The notes: a model not told the origin generated them from the letters alone. A stretch of DNA of 64,000 nt from Massiliimicrobium timonense (GCF_002160865.1 NZ_NFLJ01000008.1:18768-82767), one strand, 5' to 3'; numbered from the stretch's first letter, positions 35,358-45,919 are shown. Numbers and translations: made by a program.

Positions 35358-36218
35358 TCATTCTTTATCCTTATTTTGCTGTTTTGTTATGATCAAAGCC
35401 AAAATCAACAACAAAAAACTTACAAAATGAATAAAATCAAAAGACTCCTGTAAAAAAACAAGTGATTCCAAATACGTAAAAATAGGATTCAAACTGAGAA
35501 AGAAACTCGTCTGTACTGCCCCAATTTGAGCTATTGCTTTCATATATGTCACTTGTATATAAGCAAAACCTACACCTGATATCATTAAAAATAATCCCCA
35601 TTGCCATAATGGCAATGTCAACAAACGATCAAATGCCAATTGTCCATCCACCCAGCTATGTATCCATAAAAAAAGTGAACCATATAACAATTCATAAAAA
35701 GTAAAACTTATACTAGGTTCAATATGCCACTTCTGGATTAAAATATTTCCTAAAATATACAATGTCATTCCTGCCAGTAAATAATAAAAACCACTTTGTA
35801 TTGAAAAAATTTGAAAACGAATAGACAAGAGAAAAGCAAAGAGTGATAAAAACATACCCATCCACTCTTTTAATGAAAGATGGTATTTCAAAAAAAGCAA
35901 AGAGAGAAGAAAAGTAATCGTTGGTGACAAAGCATTCATTAATGCATTATCAATACCTTTCACTTGATTCATTCCTATAAATGTTAAAAAGAAATTGAGA
36001 TATATGGACAAAAGTGAAATGATTAACATTTTCTTTTTATCAAAATTATTTAAAGAAATGTGATGAAAATAAAGATAGATACCTAAAAAAACAAAAGAAA
36101 AAAGAACACGGAGAAAGGCTAAAAAAAGAAAAGGAAGATGATGAAGTAATAATTTCATAACAATGATATTACTACCCCAAAAGAAACTGGCAAGAAACAA
36201 CTGAAAATAAATGGACAT
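35358..36218 (-). CDS. EamA/DMT-family transporter
   Basis: A 286-residue protein with ten hydrophobic segments arranged as two EamA repeats; the first starts SIYFQLFLASFFWGSNIIVMK, the classic FxWGSN-type opening. DMT-family members export metabolites or amino acids; the substrate cannot be told. It follows pyrD by about 40 bases, possibly co-transcribed with the pyr genes. ATG at 36216-36218 has GGGGTGAATT upstream and is preferred over ATG at 36243-36245. The start codon and ribosome site lie in a 10-bp inverted repeat. Confidence 0.85.
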   Translation of the reverse strand: MSIYFQLFLASFFWGSNIIVMKLLLHHLPFLFLAFLRVLFSFVFLGIYLYFHHISLNNFDKKKMLIISLLSIYLNFFLTFIGMNQVKGIDNALMNALSPTITFLLSLLFLKYHLSLKEWMGMFLSLFAFLLSIRFQIFSIQSGFYYLLAGMTLYILGNILIQKWHIEPSISFTFYELLYGSLFLWIHSWVDGQLAFDRLLTLPLWQWGLFLMISGVGFAYIQVTYMKAIAQIGAVQTSFFLSLNPIFTYLESLVFLQESFDFIHFVSFLLLILALIITKQQNKDKE

Positions 36219-36245
36219 ACAATTCACCCCATATAGTATGTCCAT
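36211..36245 (-). promoter_or_regulatory. Hairpin enclosing the EamA ribosome site and start codon
   Basis: Perfect 10-bp arms ATGGACATAC (36211-36220) and GTATGTCCAT (36236-36245) with a 15-base loop. On mRNA the ribosome site GGGGTGA is in the loop and the start codon in the 3' arm. No T run follows, so a terminator is unlikely. Confidence 0.6.
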
Positions 36246-36260
36246 TCTTTACGCATTTAT

Positions 36261-37935
<1,675 letters not shown>

Positions 37936-39210
37936 CTATTTTTCCTCCAAATCATTATATTCACCATTAACAATATTCGCAACAATACGACCATAACATT
38001 CTGCCCCTAAAAAAGGTGTATTTGCTGATTTTGATTTTAAATCTTTTTCTTCAATAATAAAATGTTCATTCAAATCAAAGATACATAAATTAGCTAATGA
38101 ACCTTCCTGAATTTGACAATCCAGACGTAAAACTTGAGCTGGTCCTACTGTCAAAGCATCCAAGATTGTTTCTAAAGACACAAGATTCTTCTTGACAAGA
38201 TAAGTATACAACAAGGAAAAAGCATGTTGTAAACCAATAATACCAAATGGTGCTTTTTCAATACTTGTGGCTTTTTCCTCTCTGGCATGTGGCGCATGGT
38301 CTGTCGCAATAACCGTAATTGTTTTTTCATTCAAACCTTTGATTAATGCCTGATGATCCTCTTTACTTCTTAATGGGGGATTCATTTTATATTGTGGTGA
38401 ACAATCTTGAATATTATCTTCTGTCAAAATCAAATGATGTGGTGAAGCTTCACCTGAAACGCACAATCCTTCCTGTCTTGCCTGATGTAACAAATCAACC
38501 GTTTCTTTTGTAGAAATATGGCAAATATGATAACGATTATGATATTGTCTGACAATATCTAAATCTCTAGCCACTTGTTTATATTCAGAAGCACTATTAA
38601 TACCTATAAGATGATGTTCTTTGGCATAATGTCCTTCATGAATACATCCCCCATGCAATTCACTTTCATCTTCACAATGAGCGACAATAATCGAGTCCAG
38701 ATTTCCAGCCAGTTGCATAGCTAAATCCATCATATCATCATTTTGAACACCTTTGCCATCATCTGAAAAACCTAAAACAATATCCTCTTGAATGAGTTGT
38801 GCCATATCCACAAGTTTTTGACCTTTTAAATTTTCAGTAATCGCACTATATGTATAAACATTGACACAGGCATCATGGACCACTCTCTGTTTAAAATCTT
38901 CAACAGCTTCTAGATCATCCATACATGGTAATGTATTTGCCATAGCTACAATCGTTCCATATCCTCCATATAAAGCACTTAAGCTCCCTGTATGAATAGT
39001 TTCTTTGTGTTCAAAACCTGGTTCTCTTAAATGTGTATGTATATCTATGAAGTTATGTGAAGCATATTTTCCCTGTAAATCAATAACCGGTTCAAAACCT
39101 GTTATATTTTCGTCTATCTTTTCAATATATCCATTTTTCACAAGAATATCTGTTTTCTTAAAAATACCCTGATGATATAAATGAACATTTTTTAATAAAT
39201 AACTATTCAT
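37936..39210 (-). CDS. pyrC: Dihydroorotase
   Basis: A 424-residue class I dihydroorotase. Zinc-site motifs DIHTHLREPGFEHKET (HxH), the ICHIST histidine region and ITVIATDHAPHAREEK (catalytic Asp) are intact. It closes carbamoyl-aspartate to dihydroorotate. It overlaps pyrB by eight bases (ATG at 39208-39210), so it is translationally coupled. There is no adjacent pyrR, pyrA or pyrE. Confidence 0.97.
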   Translation of the reverse strand: MNSYLLKNVHLYHQGIFKKTDILVKNGYIEKIDENITGFEPVIDLQGKYASHNFIDIHTHLREPGFEHKETIHTGSLSALYGGYGTIVAMANTLPCMDDLEAVEDFKQRVVHDACVNVYTYSAITENLKGQKLVDMAQLIQEDIVLGFSDDGKGVQNDDMMDLAMQLAGNLDSIIVAHCEDESELHGGCIHEGHYAKEHHLIGINSASEYKQVARDLDIVRQYHNRYHICHISTKETVDLLHQARQEGLCVSGEASPHHLILTEDNIQDCSPQYKMNPPLRSKEDHQALIKGLNEKTITVIATDHAPHAREEKATSIEKAPFGIIGLQHAFSLLYTYLVKKNLVSLETILDALTVGPAQVLRLDCQIQEGSLANLCIFDLNEHFIIEEKDLKSKSANTPFLGAECYGRIVANIVNGEYNDLEEK

Positions 39211-40075
39211 CTTCTAATACCTTATGAAGCATTGCCATTCTTACATAAACACCATTTCGCATTTGTGTAAAAATACGACTCTTCTCACTTTCTACCAATT
39301 CATCTTTAATCTCTACATCACGATTAATAGGTGCTGGATGCATAATAATCGCATTATCTTTTAAACGTTGATATCTTTCTAAAGATAGTCCATAAATCTG
39401 GTGATATTTCTCTTTAGAAAAATTTTCATCTCCCACATGACGTTCATGTTGTACTCTTAACAACATCACAACATCCATATCTTCAATGACATCATCAAAA
39501 TCAACATAATGATAACCTTCCTGCTTATACTCTAAAGGTCCTGATGTATAAACATTCATACCCAGCCTTTGCATAACATGATAATTAGAATGTGCAACAC
39601 GAGAATGTAAAATATCACCAACAATCACCACATTCAAACCTTCAAAATGTCCAAATTCCTCTTTAATTGTCATTAAATCCAGTAATGATTGTGAAGGATG
39701 ATTTCCTTTACCATCTCCAGCATTTAAAATAGGCACTTTTAATTTCTCTAATTGTTTAAAATAATCTTCTTCAGGATGACGAATTACCAAAGCATCACAA
39801 CCAATACTTTCAAATAATTTACAAGTATCATATAAAGTTTCCCCTTTTTTTAAACTAGAGTTACTGGCTTCAAAGTTTTGTGTTCGACACCCTAAATTAC
39901 CAGCTGCCATATCAAAACTATAATGCGTTCTTGTAGAAGGTTCAAAGAAAAGATTTGCTACAACCTTTTTTTGATGATAATCAACCACTTTGCCATTTTT
40001 AAAAGCAATCGCTTCATCAAGAATATCTTGAATCTGTGCTAATGATAAATCATTTAAATCAACTATTTTTTTCAT
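39203..40075 (-). CDS. pyrB: Aspartate carbamoyltransferase catalytic subunit
   Basis: A 290-residue ATCase. The carbamoyl phosphate motif FFEPSTRTHYSFDMA is near residues 47-61, the Lys loop is SSLKKGETLYDT, and HPAPINRDVEI is near the C-terminus. It forms carbamoyl aspartate, the committed pyrimidine step. No pyrI regulatory gene is adjacent. ATG at 40073-40075 overlaps the coaD stop in an ATGA junction, tying the pyr genes to the ftsW-coaD cluster. I saw no PyrR-type attenuator before it. Confidence 0.97.
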   Translation of the reverse strand: MKKIVDLNDLSLAQIQDILDEAIAFKNGKVVDYHQKKVVANLFFEPSTRTHYSFDMAAGNLGCRTQNFEASNSSLKKGETLYDTCKLFESIGCDALVIRHPEEDYFKQLEKLKVPILNAGDGKGNHPSQSLLDLMTIKEEFGHFEGLNVVIVGDILHSRVAHSNYHVMQRLGMNVYTSGPLEYKQEGYHYVDFDDVIEDMDVVMLLRVQHERHVGDENFSKEKYHQIYGLSLERYQRLKDNAIIMHPAPINRDVEIKDELVESEKSRIFTQMRNGVYVRMAMLHKVLEDE

Positions 40076-40563
40076 AAAGCCTCCTTGTTTTTCTTAAATT
40101 TCTTTTCTAAAGCTTCTTCAACAACAGGTGGAACAAGCCCTGTGACATGATGCTGATGAGAAGCCATTTCTTTGACCGATGAAGATGAAATAAAGGAATG
40201 ATTAGGTCTTGTCATAAAGAAAACCATATCTACACTATCATCCAGATATTGATTAGAAAAAGCCATCTGTAATTCATATTCAAAATCCATTGTGGCTCTT
40301 AATCCTCTAACCAATATTGGCGCATTCATTTTTTTAGCATAGGACACTGCCAGATCCTGACTATAATCAACACGCACATTATCAAAACAACTTGTGACTT
40401 CTTTTAATAATTCTAAACGTTCTTTCAAAGAAAATAACGTTGTTTTTTGAGGATTGACAAAAATAGTCACATACAAAATATCGTACATTTTACTCGCACG
40501 TTCAATAATATCTAAATGTCCACTTGTGACTGGATCAAATGTTCCCGCATAAACTGCATTCAT
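40072..40563 (-). CDS. coaD: Phosphopantetheine adenylyltransferase
   Basis: A 163-residue PPAT. It has the nucleotidyltransferase motif YAGTFDPVTSGHLDIIERA with T/HxGH and the C-terminal ISSSSVKEMA (the ISSTxVR-like motif). It converts 4'-phosphopantetheine to dephospho-CoA. ATG at 40561-40563 overlaps rsmD by four bases. The pair rsmD-coaD matches ylbH-ylbI in Bacillus. Typical length. Confidence 0.97.
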   Translation of the reverse strand: MNAVYAGTFDPVTSGHLDIIERASKMYDILYVTIFVNPQKTTLFSLKERLELLKEVTSCFDNVRVDYSQDLAVSYAKKMNAPILVRGLRATMDFEYELQMAFSNQYLDDSVDMVFFMTRPNHSFISSSSVKEMASHQHHVTGLVPPVVEEALEKKFKKNKEAL

Positions 40564-41120
40564 GATTTTTTCTCCTTATAAACTAATATCTGTAAAGATG
40601 TAATTCCATAATTTTGTTGTTTCTTTAAAACAAAAGGTTCTTTGACATCAATTGCTTCTTCTTTTAAATCTTCAATGACAATGATGCATTGATCACAAAG
40701 CATATGATGTTCAACCAAAAAATCTAAGATTTTTTGATGAATTTTCATCTGATAAGGGGGATCTAATAAAACCAGATGAAAACTGACTTGTTCTTGTGCT
40801 AATTTCAATAAAGCTTTACTATAATCCAACTTATAAACATGAACCTGATTTTCAATACCTAATGTCTTGATATTATGTTGAATAGTCGCAAAAGCACGAT
40901 ATTGTTTATCAACACTATATAATTCATCCATCCCTCGACTGATGGCTTCAATTCCCAAACCACCACTACCAGCAAATAAATCCAGACATCGTCCTCCTTC
41001 AAAATAAGGACCTATCATATTAAATAAATTTTCTTTATTTTTATCCGTTGTTGGTCTTGTCAATTTAGAATCAACACTTTTCAACTGTCGGCTTTTCAAT
41101 TTTCCTGCAATGACTCTCAT
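40560..41120 (-). CDS. rsmD: 16S rRNA (guanine-966-N2)-methyltransferase RsmD
   Basis: A 186-residue Rossmann methyltransferase. MRVIAGKLKSRQLKS and TRPTTDKNKENLFNMI lead to the SAM motif LDLFAGSGGLGIEAISRG and the catalytic VLLDPPYQ. It modifies G966 of 16S rRNA. It lies between ylbF and coaD. ATG 41118-41120. Standard length. Confidence 0.96.
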   Translation of the reverse strand: MRVIAGKLKSRQLKSVDSKLTRPTTDKNKENLFNMIGPYFEGGRCLDLFAGSGGLGIEAISRGMDELYSVDKQYRAFATIQHNIKTLGIENQVHVYKLDYSKALLKLAQEQVSFHLVLLDPPYQMKIHQKILDFLVEHHMLCDQCIIVIEDLKEEAIDVKEPFVLKKQQNYGITSLQILVYKEKKS

Positions 41121-41129
41121 TTTTCTACC

Positions 41130-41477
41130 TCATAACTGATAACGTTCTATTTTTAAATCACAACTAATATCTTGAAAAACTACCTGTGTCACTTCTTCTA
41201 ATAAATCATTCAATTGATGATAAGAGTGATAATAATTTTGTATATCAGAATGCTGATTCATTTCCTGATAAACTTCCTGTAACTGTTTTTTTACTTCAGC
41301 TTGTCCAACATCAACAGAATAATCTCTCATTTTTAAATAATCTTCCATTAACGTCTGATATCTTGATAACAAGGCCATCGTCTGACTTTGATAGAGCTGA
41401 CTTACAGCCTCTTGATAGCGAATAAACTCATCTGTTTTCATAATTGCTTCAATTAATGCATCAATCTTTTCATACAT
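41130..41477 (-). CDS. ylbF: YlbF-family protein
   Basis: A 115-residue helical protein of the YlbF/YmcA family (MYEKIDALIEAIMKTDEFIRYQEA and the central LSRYQTLMEDYLK). In B. subtilis, YlbF with YmcA and YaaT forms the Y-complex that affects RNase Y-mediated RNA maturation, competence and sporulation. Its place ylbD-ylbE-ylbF-rsmD is conserved; ylbG is absent. ATG at 41475-41477 follows AGGTGAAAG; an upstream GTG is in the ribosome site. Confidence 0.85.
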   Translation of the reverse strand: MYEKIDALIEAIMKTDEFIRYQEAVSQLYQSQTMALLSRYQTLMEDYLKMRDYSVDVGQAEVKKQLQEVYQEMNQHSDIQNYYHSYHQLNDLLEEVTQVVFQDISCDLKIERYQL

Positions 41478-41486
41478 AACTTTCAC

Positions 41487-41672
41487 CTATAATAACATAT
41501 CTAACATCTGTAATAATGTTCCCACTCTTTCAATACGATCAGCGAAAGTCATTTTATTTTCAATCTTATATTGCTGAATAAGAGCAGGAAACTCTTGAGG
41601 ATATCGTGATAAAATCAGATACCATTTGGGATGCATTCTTAAGTATTGACGTAATGACTCATCAATCATCAT
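41487..41672 (-). CDS. ylbE: YlbE-like small protein
   Basis: A 61-residue protein. The stretch YLRMHPKWYLILSRYPQEF matches the YlbE family core (xPxWYRxLSRNP). Function unknown. Position between ylbD and ylbF agrees with Bacillus. The ATG at 41670-41672 (or the next codon, also ATG) overlaps the ylbD end by eleven bases; the ribosome site is weak. Bacillus YlbE is slightly longer. Confidence 0.8.
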   Translation of the reverse strand: MMIDESLRQYLRMHPKWYLILSRYPQEFPALIQQYKIENKMTFADRIERVGTLLQMLDMLL

Positions 41673-41970
41673 ACCACTGTCTATTTTGTGTCTTTGGTTG
41701 TTCCTTTACAACAAAGGTACTGACTAAATTTAAAATTTTCTGTAATCCTTCAAAACTTTTAGACAATGCATCCAAATCAATATTCTTTAAAATATCAAGC
41801 ATTCCAGTTAAATCCATATGACTTTTCTTATAAGTATCCCACATTGGATCATCTTCACCATATAAAACATAAAATTCATAAAGCTGCTGCCATGTATAAT
41901 GTCCATTAGCAACTTCTTCTCTGATAGCTGGAATTGTTTTCACAAAAGCCTTAAAATCATCTATTTGCAT
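41662..41970 (-). CDS. ylbD: YlbD-like putative spore coat protein
   Basis: A 102-residue protein. MQIDDFKAFVKTIPAIREEV and TWQQLYEFYVLYGEDDPMW correspond to the YlbD_coat family pattern (FKxFVxxxPxLxxEVRxG..TWQxxYEEWYLLGEDDPxW). Bacillus YlbD is a putative coat protein. It lies after ftsW (29-base gap) before ylbE, as part of a long cluster. ATG 41968-41970 after GGGTGAGATAT. The usual long C-terminal low-complexity region is only moderate here. Confidence 0.8.
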   Translation of the reverse strand: MQIDDFKAFVKTIPAIREEVANGHYTWQQLYEFYVLYGEDDPMWDTYKKSHMDLTGMLDILKNIDLDALSKSFEGLQKILNLVSTFVVKEQPKTQNRQWYDD

Positions 41971-41999
41971 ATATCTCACCCATAATAAGATATGCAAAA

Positions 42000-43214
42000 C
42001 TACTCCATCTGTTCTTTTAAAAGATCTCGATTATATCTTGCAATGAGAGATTGTGCAATACCTAACCCCATCATAGCTGCTAAAGTTGATGAACCCCCTG
42101 AAGAAATCAACAGCAACGGAACACCAGTCATAGGAATAAACCCCGAAACTCCACCTACATTGACTAATAGATGGGTAAAAAAGTACAGCCCTACACCATA
42201 AAGAATTAATTTACTTTTGGTATCTTTAATTCTTAAACCATAATGAAACATCTTATATATAATAATGATATAAGGAATTAAAAACAACAGAAAACCGGCC
42301 AAACCTAATTCCTCATATATAATAGCTACAATAAAATCATTATGTGATTCTGGAATATATCCATATTTTTGGGTTGATGCTCCAAAACCTTTACCAAACA
42401 AACCTCCAGAAGCAAAGGCAATCAATGCGTTAGTTAACTGCCAGCCATCTCCCTCAATATCTCCTAAAGGATTCAACCATGTATAAATACGCCCTAACTG
42501 ATAAGGTTTTAAAATAAAGGTCGCTGTTAAACAAACAAAAATGATTCCAACAGCTAATAAAACAAGCGAAGCTTTCTTATACTTAGAGTAATAAGGTCGA
42601 GGGGTAATAAAAAACAACATCATACAAATAAAAGCTAAAATCAAAGAACTCCCCATATCCTTTTGTAAAAAAACACCTACGAAAAAGACAACAAAAATCG
42701 CAATGATGGGTCTAAACACACAATACCATGCTTTACGCTTTTGAAGTTCCTCTCTTTTATGACGAGTAATATTTCGAGGAATCTGACAATATTCTTCTAT
42801 TTCTCCAAAATGGAAAGAAAGGAAAAGAATCATAATAATCTTCATAAACTCTGCTGGTTGCAAGGAAAAAGGACCTAAGCGAATCCATGCATGAGAACCT
42901 TTTCCATCTTCAAAAAATAAACAAACCAGCATTAACACTAATCCAATACCATAATATACCCACGTTGAATTGGCTTCAACCCAGCTTTTTTTAAAACAGC
43001 GTGTTAAAAAAATCATGATGCCAAAGCCTACCAGTACAAAGATGGTCTGTTTAATCATATTCATAGAAGCATACATGGCTCCCATTTTTGCAGATTGTCC
43101 AACTGATGCACTTCCAATCATCACAATCCCATATATCGTTAAAATAACCACACAAAAATAAACAGTCTTATCAACACCACGTCTTTTAAAAATTCTTTTT
43201 AATAAATTTATCAT
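42000..43214 (-). CDS. ftsW: SEDS peptidoglycan polymerase FtsW
   Basis: A 404-residue SEDS protein with about ten membrane segments. Signatures: KGSHAWIRLGPFSLQPAEFMK, DMGSSLILAFICMM (catalytic-site Asp region), YIPESHNDFIVAIIYEELG and the C-terminal GVSGFIPMTGVPLLLISSGG. It polymerises septal glycan with a cognate PBP. Neighbours (ylbD-E-F) fit the FtsW locus rather than RodA. ATG at 43212-43214 overlaps the UPF0223 stop. FtsW versus RodA is decided by context. Confidence 0.9.
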   Translation of the reverse strand: MINLLKRIFKRRGVDKTVYFCVVILTIYGIVMIGSASVGQSAKMGAMYASMNMIKQTIFVLVGFGIMIFLTRCFKKSWVEANSTWVYYGIGLVLMLVCLFFEDGKGSHAWIRLGPFSLQPAEFMKIIMILFLSFHFGEIEEYCQIPRNITRHKREELQKRKAWYCVFRPIIAIFVVFFVGVFLQKDMGSSLILAFICMMLFFITPRPYYSKYKKASLVLLAVGIIFVCLTATFILKPYQLGRIYTWLNPLGDIEGDGWQLTNALIAFASGGLFGKGFGASTQKYGYIPESHNDFIVAIIYEELGLAGFLLFLIPYIIIIYKMFHYGLRIKDTKSKLILYGVGLYFFTHLLVNVGGVSGFIPMTGVPLLLISSGGSSTLAAMMGLGIAQSLIARYNRDLLKEQME

Positions 43215-43471
43215 CGCATGTCAATCCAATCATGATCTTTTGCTTTTTGAAAAACTTGATATATAGAATAATGAGAAACTTTTTCAAAAGCAGCATCAAT
43301 TTGTTTTTGTTCACTCTTAGAATCAACAACTTTTATATATTGACGATAACACTTCATAAAATCATCTTTAGAGATACCTTCTTCATACGCTTTTTCTACA
43401 GCGTTATACAATGCCATAACATCAATAATATCCTGTGTATCCCAAAATGGACTTAATGGATAATCGTACAT
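43211..43471 (-). CDS. UPF0223-family protein (YktA-like)
   Basis: An 86-residue protein: MYDYPLSPFWDTQDIIDVM, ALYNAVEKAYEEGISKDDF, then SKSEQKQIDAAFEKVSHYS, matching UPF0223 along its length. Function unknown. It is first in the cluster leading to ftsW and overlaps it by four bases. I chose ATG at 43469-43471 after AGGAAGTG; the GTG three codons upstream is within that site. A TATAAT -10 lies at 43498-43503. Confidence 0.85.
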   Translation of the reverse strand: MYDYPLSPFWDTQDIIDVMALYNAVEKAYEEGISKDDFMKCYRQYIKVVDSKSEQKQIDAAFEKVSHYSIYQVFQKAKDHDWIDMR

Positions 43472-43595
43472 CTTCTTCACTTCCTATCTTTTTTCATATT
43501 ATACATGATATGAATTAAAAATAAAATAAGAATTGGGTAGAAACACTAGCAAATTTGTAAATAAAGAATAGATTAAAGTGAAAGGAGGGATTTGA

Positions 43596-43811
43596 ATGAA
43601 CTCTTGTTATAATTATGGAGGATGTGGCTGCAATAGCTTTATGCCAACATTTGGATGTAATCCATTTGGTTGCAGTGGATGCTGTAATAGCTATCCTGTC
43701 ATGACAACTGGTTGTGGTGGTTTTGGTTATGGTAATGGATGTACTTGGTTTGCAATTGTATTAGTTGTCTTCTTATTGCTTATTATCTGTGGTTGCACAA
43801 AAATCTGTTAA
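43596..43811 (+). CDS. YjcZ-like small Cys/Gly-rich membrane protein
   Basis: A 71-residue protein. The first 48 residues are rich in Cys, Gly, Asn and aromatic residues (MNSCYNYGGCGCNSF...); the end is one hydrophobic helix (FAIVLVVFLLLIICGC), the layout of the YjcZ sporulation family (FALIVVLFILLIIVGxx). Such proteins are small spore-associated membrane proteins of unknown role. It has ten or more cysteines, more than usual for the family. AAAGGAGGG precedes ATG at 43596; a terminator follows. No clear sporulation promoter was found. Confidence 0.75.
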   Translation: MNSCYNYGGCGCNSFMPTFGCNPFGCSGCCNSYPVMTTGCGGFGYGNGCTWFAIVLVVFLLLIICGCTKIC

Positions 43812-43815
43812 TCTA

Positions 43816-43847
43816 AAAAATATGCTAGATTTCTAGCATATTTTTAT
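43816..43847 (+). terminator. Terminator after the YjcZ-like gene
   Basis: A 9-bp stem TATGCTAGA/TCTAGCATA followed by TTTTTATTG. Confidence 0.8.
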
Positions 43848-43884
43848 TGTTTATGATACAATACTTGGCGAGGTGATTAACAAC

Positions 43885-44454
43885 ATGATTTTAATGAAAG
43901 ATATTATTGATGATCATCATCCTTTAATCCGTGAAATTTCTCAACCTGTGGCGATGCCATTAAGTCAGGAAGATGAACAATTATTGCTGGACATGCACGA
44001 GTTTCTTGTCAATTCACAGGATGAAGACATTTCTGAAAAATATCAGTTACGTCCAGCAGTCGGTATTGCAGCTGTACAATTAGGTGTTTTAAAAAGAATG
44101 TGTGCTATTCATGTTTTGACATATGATCACGATGGAAATATAAAAAAAGCAGATGACTATGCTCTTGTTAACCCTAAAATTGTATCATATACAGAAAAAC
44201 AGTCCTATTTAAAAGATGGTGAAGGATGCTTAAGTGTCAACGAAGAAAGAGAAGGCTATGTTCCAAGACATGCTAAAGTTACTGTAAAGGGTTATGATGT
44301 TTTAACCCATCAAGATGTGACAATTGTCGCAAGAGGTTTCTTATCAATCTGTCTACAGCACGAACTTGATCACTTTGATGGTGTTCTATTCTACGATCAC
44401 ATTAATAAAAACAATCCTAAAGCACCGATTGCTAATGCGATGATTGTAGAATAA
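43885..44454 (+). CDS. def: Peptide deformylase
   Basis: A 189-residue metallo-deformylase with all motifs: VGIAAVQLG (motif I, GxGxAAxQ-like), EGCLSV (II) and QHELDHFDG (III). It removes the formyl group from nascent proteins. The start is ATG at 43885 (MILMKDII) with GGCGAGGTGATT upstream; the GTG at 43873 is in the ribosome site. Monocistronic and convergent with metY. Slightly longer than E. coli Def, as type 2 deformylases are. Confidence 0.96.
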   Translation: MILMKDIIDDHHPLIREISQPVAMPLSQEDEQLLLDMHEFLVNSQDEDISEKYQLRPAVGIAAVQLGVLKRMCAIHVLTYDHDGNIKKADDYALVNPKIVSYTEKQSYLKDGEGCLSVNEEREGYVPRHAKVTVKGYDVLTHQDVTIVARGFLSICLQHELDHFDGVLFYDHINKNNPKAPIANAMIVE

Positions 44455-44477
44455 AATGATATATTATCTTTTCAAAT

Positions 44478-44505
44478 GATTTCCAAAATTATGGAAATCT
44501 TTTTT
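44478..44505 (+). terminator. Terminator after def
   Basis: An 8-bp stem GATTTCCA/TGGAAATC followed by TTTTTTG. Confidence 0.8.
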
Positions 44506-44528
44506 GTATAAACATATCTTAAATATCA

Positions 44529-44567
44529 AAAAAGAATTATGATTCACTATAAATCATAATTCTTTTT
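44529..44567. terminator. Bidirectional terminator between def and metY
   Basis: A long 16-bp perfect stem, AAAAAGAATTATGATT (44529-44544) and its complement (44552-44567), with T tracts in both directions. It ends metY and backs up the def terminator. Confidence 0.85.
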
Positions 44568-44569
44568 TA

Positions 44570-45847
44570 TTAATCAATTTGTTCAAACGCCTGATTTAAA
44601 TCATCAATCAAATCTTCAACATTTTCTAACCCTACAGAAATACGAATTGTTCCTTGTTGAACACCACCAGCCAGTCTTTCTTCCTCACTCATTTGTGCAT
44701 GTGTTGTTGAAGCAGGATGTGTTAATAAACTTCTTGAATCAGCAAAATTTGTGACATGGGTAAATAACTGGATATGATTAATAACAGACTTACCAGCCTC
44801 TAGTCCACCTTTCACACCAAAAGTAAACAAACCTCCAAATCCTTTTGGAAAATATTTTTGACACAATTCATATGAACTATGACCTTCTAATTCAGCATAA
44901 CTCACCCATTCTACTTTTTCATGATTCTGTAAAAATTCAGCAATTTTTCTTGAGTTTTCAACATGTCTATCCATACGTAATGATAATGTTTCTAATCCAA
45001 GCAAAGTCATATAAGCATTAAATGGTGACATACACCCACCTAAATCACGCAATGTTTTTGCGACAGCTTTCGTACAAAAAGCACTTTTCCCTAAATCAGC
45101 ATAAACAATATCATGATATGCTTTATCCGGTGTTGTCATTAATGGATATCTTTCATTATGCCAGTCAAAATTTCCACTGTCTACAATAATTCCACCCATG
45201 ACATTACCATGTCCAGCAATATATTTTGTTGTGGAATAAACAACCAAATCCGCTCCATGTTCAATAGGTCTAAATAAATAAGGTGTTGGTGTCGTATTAT
45301 CTACAACAAACAATATATGATGACGATGACATATCTCACTAATAGCATCAAAATCTAACATATCTCCATTAGGATTACCTACAGATTCAACAAAAATCAT
45401 TTTTGTTTTCTCATTAATCAATGATTCCATTGTCTTTAAATCACGAGGATTAACAAAGTGAGAAGTAAATCCCATTCCTTGCATTGTTCCAGATAATGAA
45501 CCAATCGTTCCCCCATATAAATTGTTGGCTGCAATAATTTCATCACCACTTTGACAGACAGTCATGATCAACCCCATTATAGCTGCTGTTCCAGAAGCAA
45601 AAGCAATCGCTCCTACACCTCCATCTAAAGCAGCCATTCTTTGTTGAAGAACATCTACTGTTGGATTAGATAAACGTGAATAAAAATAACCACCTTCCTC
45701 TAAAGCAAAAATATTTTTTGCTTGATCAGCACTATCAAATGTAAAAGCATTAGATAAATAAAGTGGTACCCCTGTTGCTTTTGTTACAGGATCAGGTTTT
45801 TGTCCTGCATGTATCTGCAATGTTTCAAATTGATATTTCTTTGACAT
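44570..45847 (-). CDS. metY: O-acetylhomoserine sulfhydrylase (PLP-dependent)
   Basis: A 425-residue Cys/Met-metabolism PLP enzyme. Motifs: ETLQIHAGQKPD at the start, FASGTAAIMG, the cofactor Asp/Asn loop FVVDNTTPTPYL and the PLP-lysine segment VVYSTTKYIAGHGNVMGG. It makes homocysteine from O-acetylhomoserine and sulfide. No SAM riboswitch, T-box or other leader is visible in the short upstream region. ATG 45845-45847 after AAAGGGGGAA. Cystathionine-lyase-type activity is a less likely alternative. Confidence 0.93.
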   Translation of the reverse strand: MSKKYQFETLQIHAGQKPDPVTKATGVPLYLSNAFTFDSADQAKNIFALEEGGYFYSRLSNPTVDVLQQRMAALDGGVGAIAFASGTAAIMGLIMTVCQSGDEIIAANNLYGGTIGSLSGTMQGMGFTSHFVNPRDLKTMESLINEKTKMIFVESVGNPNGDMLDFDAISEICHRHHILFVVDNTTPTPYLFRPIEHGADLVVYSTTKYIAGHGNVMGGIIVDSGNFDWHNERYPLMTTPDKAYHDIVYADLGKSAFCTKAVAKTLRDLGGCMSPFNAYMTLLGLETLSLRMDRHVENSRKIAEFLQNHEKVEWVSYAELEGHSSYELCQKYFPKGFGGLFTFGVKGGLEAGKSVINHIQLFTHVTNFADSRSLLTHPASTTHAQMSEEERLAGGVQQGTIRISVGLENVEDLIDDLNQAFEQID

Positions 45848-45893
45848 TTATATTCCCCCTTTTATGAAAGATATTGTATCATAAATAAAATAC

Positions 45894-45919
45894 AAAAAAA
45901 AGCTATTCCATAGATAGCT
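45894..45919 (-). terminator. Terminator after the flavodoxin-like gene
   Basis: A 6-bp stem (AGCTAT/ATAGCT) next to the stop codon, followed by eight Ts on the minus strand. Confidence 0.65.

Noticed and set aside
40064..40090. PyrR attenuator before pyrB
   Set aside because: pyrB starts inside the coaD stop codon, leaving no leader for an attenuator.
45848..45893. SAM riboswitch or T-box before metY
   Set aside because: The gap is under 50 bases and holds only a terminator and start signals.
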